Positions 32,081 to 34,627 of a stretch of DNA of 34,627 nucleotides are shown piece by piece. Each line of letters starts with the position of its first letter. The first letter of the stretch is position 1. Both the position numbers and the translations under genes were made by a program. Under the pieces are notes generated by a model. It was given only the letters and a program-made list of their open reading frames with translations, was not told where the DNA came from and did not search any database. The DNA lies in assembly GCA_900318555.1 (NCBI GenBank), contig ONKX01000026.1:1-34627 (forward strand), written 5' to 3'. The stretch is from an uncultured Prevotellaceae bacterium (GTDB lineage: Bacteria > Bacteroidota > Bacteroidia > Bacteroidales > Bacteroidaceae).

Positions 32081-34357
32081 TTATATTCCTTTGTAGTCTT
32101 TAGTTATTTCAATAGATATTGCTTTCGTAAGATCCATGTCGTCGGTAGATTCCACGTCATCAGGATAAATCTTAATATGTGCCCCGGGACGTACGAAGAC
32201 GGGCATTTGGTCAAGCGGTACTTCAACGTCGTAGTACCAACGCCCACCGTTAAGTCTTTCACCCGTAAAGAAGTTCACCCACAGGCCCTCAGGTAAGTAA
32301 ATGTCGCGAACGCCAACAGCGTTCTCCGACTGCTGGTCGGACTGTGGCGTTGCATTCATAACGGGAGCGACGAGGAATTCCGAACCGAAATAGTACTCGT
32401 CGTCAATATGCCACACCTGTTTGTCGTATGGATGATGCATCAACAAAGCACGAATCATCGGCCAACCGGTCTTAGTACACTCCTCAGCTTGTTCTATAAT
32501 ATAAGGTAATAGCTTATAGCGCAACTTCCACCACTTTTTGACGATGGGCGCAATATTAGGATAGTGCCACGGCTCGCGTTTACAGGTACCGTGGTAACGC
32601 ATGTGACTGGAAAAAACACCAAATTGCGTCCACCGAACATATACGTTCTCATCCAGCACAGAGTTCATGAAGTCGGGTGTCGAATGAAAGCCTGGCACGT
32701 CGTGACTCCAGAAAGCAAATCCGCTGAGTCCGAAATGCAGGCCGCCCTTCAGACTTCCAGCCATACCTGCCCAAGATGATTCGCTGTCGCCACCCCAATG
32801 CAGCGGGTAGCGCTGGCAACCGGCCCATGCAGCGCGGGCCCAAACAATACCATCGCTCGTAACCTCCTTCGTTATCTCGTATGCCGCTTTTTGATACAGC
32901 AGTGCGTAAATATTATTAAGTCGCTCTGGCGTCATACCATGATAGACGGCATCCATATGAATATTCTCGCCGAAATCGGTCTTGATACACTTCACACCCA
33001 TATCAAGCAAAGGTTTCAGCAACGCATTCTTATACCAATCGACGGCCTTGTCGTAAGTAAAATCGATGGTTCCCGCGTAATCGAGAGCGGAGAAGTTGGA
33101 GCCCTCGGAGGCTTGTTCTTTCAGCAAAGGTGCGATAAACTTATTCTTCTTGGCTTCCTCCAGTTGTTCTGCACCCTTGGCGACGTATGGCAACTGCCAC
33201 AGACTCACCTTGAACCCCTTATCAGCAAGTCCTTTTATAAATTCCTTCGGATCAGGGAAGCGCTCGGGATTAAATTTCCATTCGCATAGCCAATCAGTAC
33301 GGAACCATCCCGTGTCAAGGTGTATCACATCACATGGATAATGCTCGTTTCTCAATCTGTCGCAAATCTCGTTAACTTCATCAGCGCTGAAGTATGTCAT
33401 GCGACTCATCCAGATGCCGAAAGACCATAGTGGCGGCATAGCAGGGAATCCCGTCAACATACGATAGCCGCGCAAGATTTCTTCTGGCGACTGTCCTCCA
33501 ATGAGAAATACATCGAGTGTTGCTCGATCACACATAAATTGCACAGAGCGCGTGCTGTGGTCGGCCAGTGACAGTTTGCAGTAGTCGCTTGTATGATAAA
33601 AACAACCGTACATTCTACTACTCATATAGAACGGGATGTTCTTATAGCAACGGCGATTGTTCACGCCCTGTCCGTCTTGGTTCTTTAACTGAAACGTCTG
33701 GCCGCTCAGGTCCGTCTTGCGGAAACGTTCGCCCGTTCCGACGAAGCACTCGTCAGGCTCGCACTTAAAGCTAATGGTAGCACGTTCTGTCTTGTTTGTT
33801 GCGATGGAATCGCAACTTACGAAACCAAGGGGGAGAGCGTCATAGCGTGGGGGAGAGAAGTGATCGTCACTCAAAGCTATACCTTTCCGTTCGTCACCAT
33901 CCGGATAAAACGTGATAAAAGGTGCACTCTGTGGCGGGGGAAGGAGGTCACTCCAGTGATCGATGGGCGATGCGCTAAGGTCTATCGTCGCCATCTTCTT
34001 TCCATCGTTGGCGATGACATCGCCACATACATAATGAAGGGGCACCCGCGTGACATCAGGGCTGAACTGCAGCATGTCGTCGGTCTCCATCATAGCATCA
34101 CCACTCATAGTAGTAAACAAACGCACAATGTTAGGTTCGTAAGCGCGGACGATGAGGTCGAAAGACTGTTGGGGCGCAGAGGTATCTGGTGCCATGTCTT
34201 CCTGATGCAGTTGTTTCTGATAGGGAATGGTTACTATGATGTCGCCATCGCGCTCTTCTATCTTCGACGGGGCATAAGCCTTCCACAGGGCTTCGTCCTT
34301 TTCAAGTAAAGGATCAAAGTCCATGAAGTCAAAGAGATGGTAGTTTGTCTGTTTCAT
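32081..34357 (-). CDS. GH31 glycosidase, alpha-xylosidase (YicI-like) type
   Basis: A 758-residue protein with an N-terminal beta-sandwich (about 1-300), catalytic TIM barrel (about 305-640) and C-terminal beta domains. The nucleophile is D461 in KTDFGENIH and the acid/base D524 in HWGGDSESSW. KTDFGE and the following AAWAGCQRYPLHWGGD match E. coli YicI alpha-xylosidase better than alpha-glucosidases. There is no signal peptide, so it probably works in the cytoplasm on sugars brought in by the adjacent symporter. Its ATG overlaps the stop of the upstream beta-helix gene (ATGA). Confidence 0.9.
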   Translation of the reverse strand: MKQTNYHLFDFMDFDPLLEKDEALWKAYAPSKIEERDGDIIVTIPYQKQLHQEDMAPDTSAPQQSFDLIVRAYEPNIVRLFTTMSGDAMMETDDMLQFSPDVTRVPLHYVCGDVIANDGKKMATIDLSASPIDHWSDLLPPPQSAPFITFYPDGDERKGIALSDDHFSPPRYDALPLGFVSCDSIATNKTERATISFKCEPDECFVGTGERFRKTDLSGQTFQLKNQDGQGVNNRRCYKNIPFYMSSRMYGCFYHTSDYCKLSLADHSTRSVQFMCDRATLDVFLIGGQSPEEILRGYRMLTGFPAMPPLWSFGIWMSRMTYFSADEVNEICDRLRNEHYPCDVIHLDTGWFRTDWLCEWKFNPERFPDPKEFIKGLADKGFKVSLWQLPYVAKGAEQLEEAKKNKFIAPLLKEQASEGSNFSALDYAGTIDFTYDKAVDWYKNALLKPLLDMGVKCIKTDFGENIHMDAVYHGMTPERLNNIYALLYQKAAYEITKEVTSDGIVWARAAWAGCQRYPLHWGGDSESSWAGMAGSLKGGLHFGLSGFAFWSHDVPGFHSTPDFMNSVLDENVYVRWTQFGVFSSHMRYHGTCKREPWHYPNIAPIVKKWWKLRYKLLPYIIEQAEECTKTGWPMIRALLMHHPYDKQVWHIDDEYYFGSEFLVAPVMNATPQSDQQSENAVGVRDIYLPEGLWVNFFTGERLNGGRWYYDVEVPLDQMPVFVRPGAHIKIYPDDVESTDDMDLTKAISIEITKDYKGI

Positions 34358-34627
34358 TGCTTGAATATGATGTTCGGACCTGGGTGGTTGTCGCCGATTT
34401 CTTCACGACGAATGAGGCGGGTATCTGCGTCAGAAGCGCCGACCACTCGGTTGTTTTCTATCGTAAAGCCATCCGTGCGGGCATCGAGATAGATGCAGAA
34501 GCCACGTTCGTTAGTGGCATAAGGGGCTGGGTAGGGCGCACTAATCTTGTTGCCGCTAATGACGGAGCCGGGCTGGTTGCTGAGCGTATAGATGCCGCCG
34601 GCGTCATAGAGCTGACGGGCATAGTTG
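34354..34627 (-). CDS. C-terminal end of a second GH141-like beta-helix protein (5' truncated)
   Basis: Reading the minus strand from the right edge gives 90 residues ending in TGA at 34354-34356. NYARQLYDAGGIYTLSNQPG and then SVISGNKI parallel NYAQHMYDCAGIYTLGNQPG and TVISENVV of the 581-residue protein at 21782-23527, so this is a paralogue. The last beta-helix turns and a short tail (GPNIIFKQ) are present; the rest lies outside the window. It overlaps the GH31 start in an ATGA junction and is therefore in the same operon. Confidence 0.8.
   Translation of the reverse strand, partial: NYARQLYDAGGIYTLSNQPGSVISGNKISAPYPAPYATNERGFCIYLDARTDGFTIENNRVVGASDADTRLIRREEIGDNHPGPNIIFKQ

Overview
The window looks like a chromosomal segment of a Bacteroidota bacterium, most likely of the Prevotella group. 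Several intergenic regions carry the Bacteroidota -7 box TAnnTTTG, and starts lack strong Shine-Dalgarno sequences. Protein types also fit: BspA-like leucine-rich repeats, DUF3298 lipoprotein, TlpA/TonB hybrids, BlaI with an M56 peptidase, and GH127/GH141-like/GH78 enzymes. I see no tRNA, rRNA, CRISPR array, insertion sequence, phage or SusC/SusD pair. No gene-free stretch exceeds 300 bases.

Left part (1-8.8 kb). The 3' end of a membrane protein gene faces a four-gene minus-strand unit: outer-membrane barrel, thioredoxin/TonB fusion, metallo-beta-lactamase-fold hydrolase, hot-dog thioesterase. A secreted alpha/beta hydrolase follows, also on minus. Divergent from it is an apparent plus-strand operon: a 30-residue single-span membrane peptide, a subtilisin-like protease, xseA and xseB. 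The 3' end of xseB overlaps that of a convergent barrel gene.

Middle housekeeping part (8.8-16.7 kb). Here lie ilvE, trmB, a 19-unit LRR_5 surface protein, an Mrp/ApbC ATPase, pgk, a DUF3298 lipoprotein directly abutting pgk, and a convergent TrmH/SpoU rRNA methyltransferase. The methyltransferase's C-terminal tail is made of a 22-bp tandem DNA repeat.

Right part (16.8-34.6 kb), sugar catabolism and sensing. An operon encodes an L-galactose/L-fucose-type aldo-keto reductase, a lactonase-type amidohydrolase and an L-galactonate-dehydrogenase-like zinc enzyme. Together they read as an oxidative L-sugar pathway. It converges on a GH141-like beta-helix/GH78 pair. Divergent from that pair is a BlaI repressor, an M56 (BlaR1-like) peptidase with carboxypeptidase-regulatory and TonB-C domains, and a TPR protein; an ACTAAA/TTTAGT operator array precedes them. 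After an iron-dependent alcohol dehydrogenase comes a second minus-strand set: a partial GH141-like beta-helix protein, cytoplasmic alpha-xylosidase-like GH31, a sodium/solute symporter and secreted GH127. The enzyme mix (rhamnosidase, fucosidase-like, beta-L-arabinofuranosidase, alpha-xylosidase, L-galactose oxidation) points to complex plant cell wall glycans such as rhamnogalacturonan II or xyloglucan. That substrate assignment is inference.
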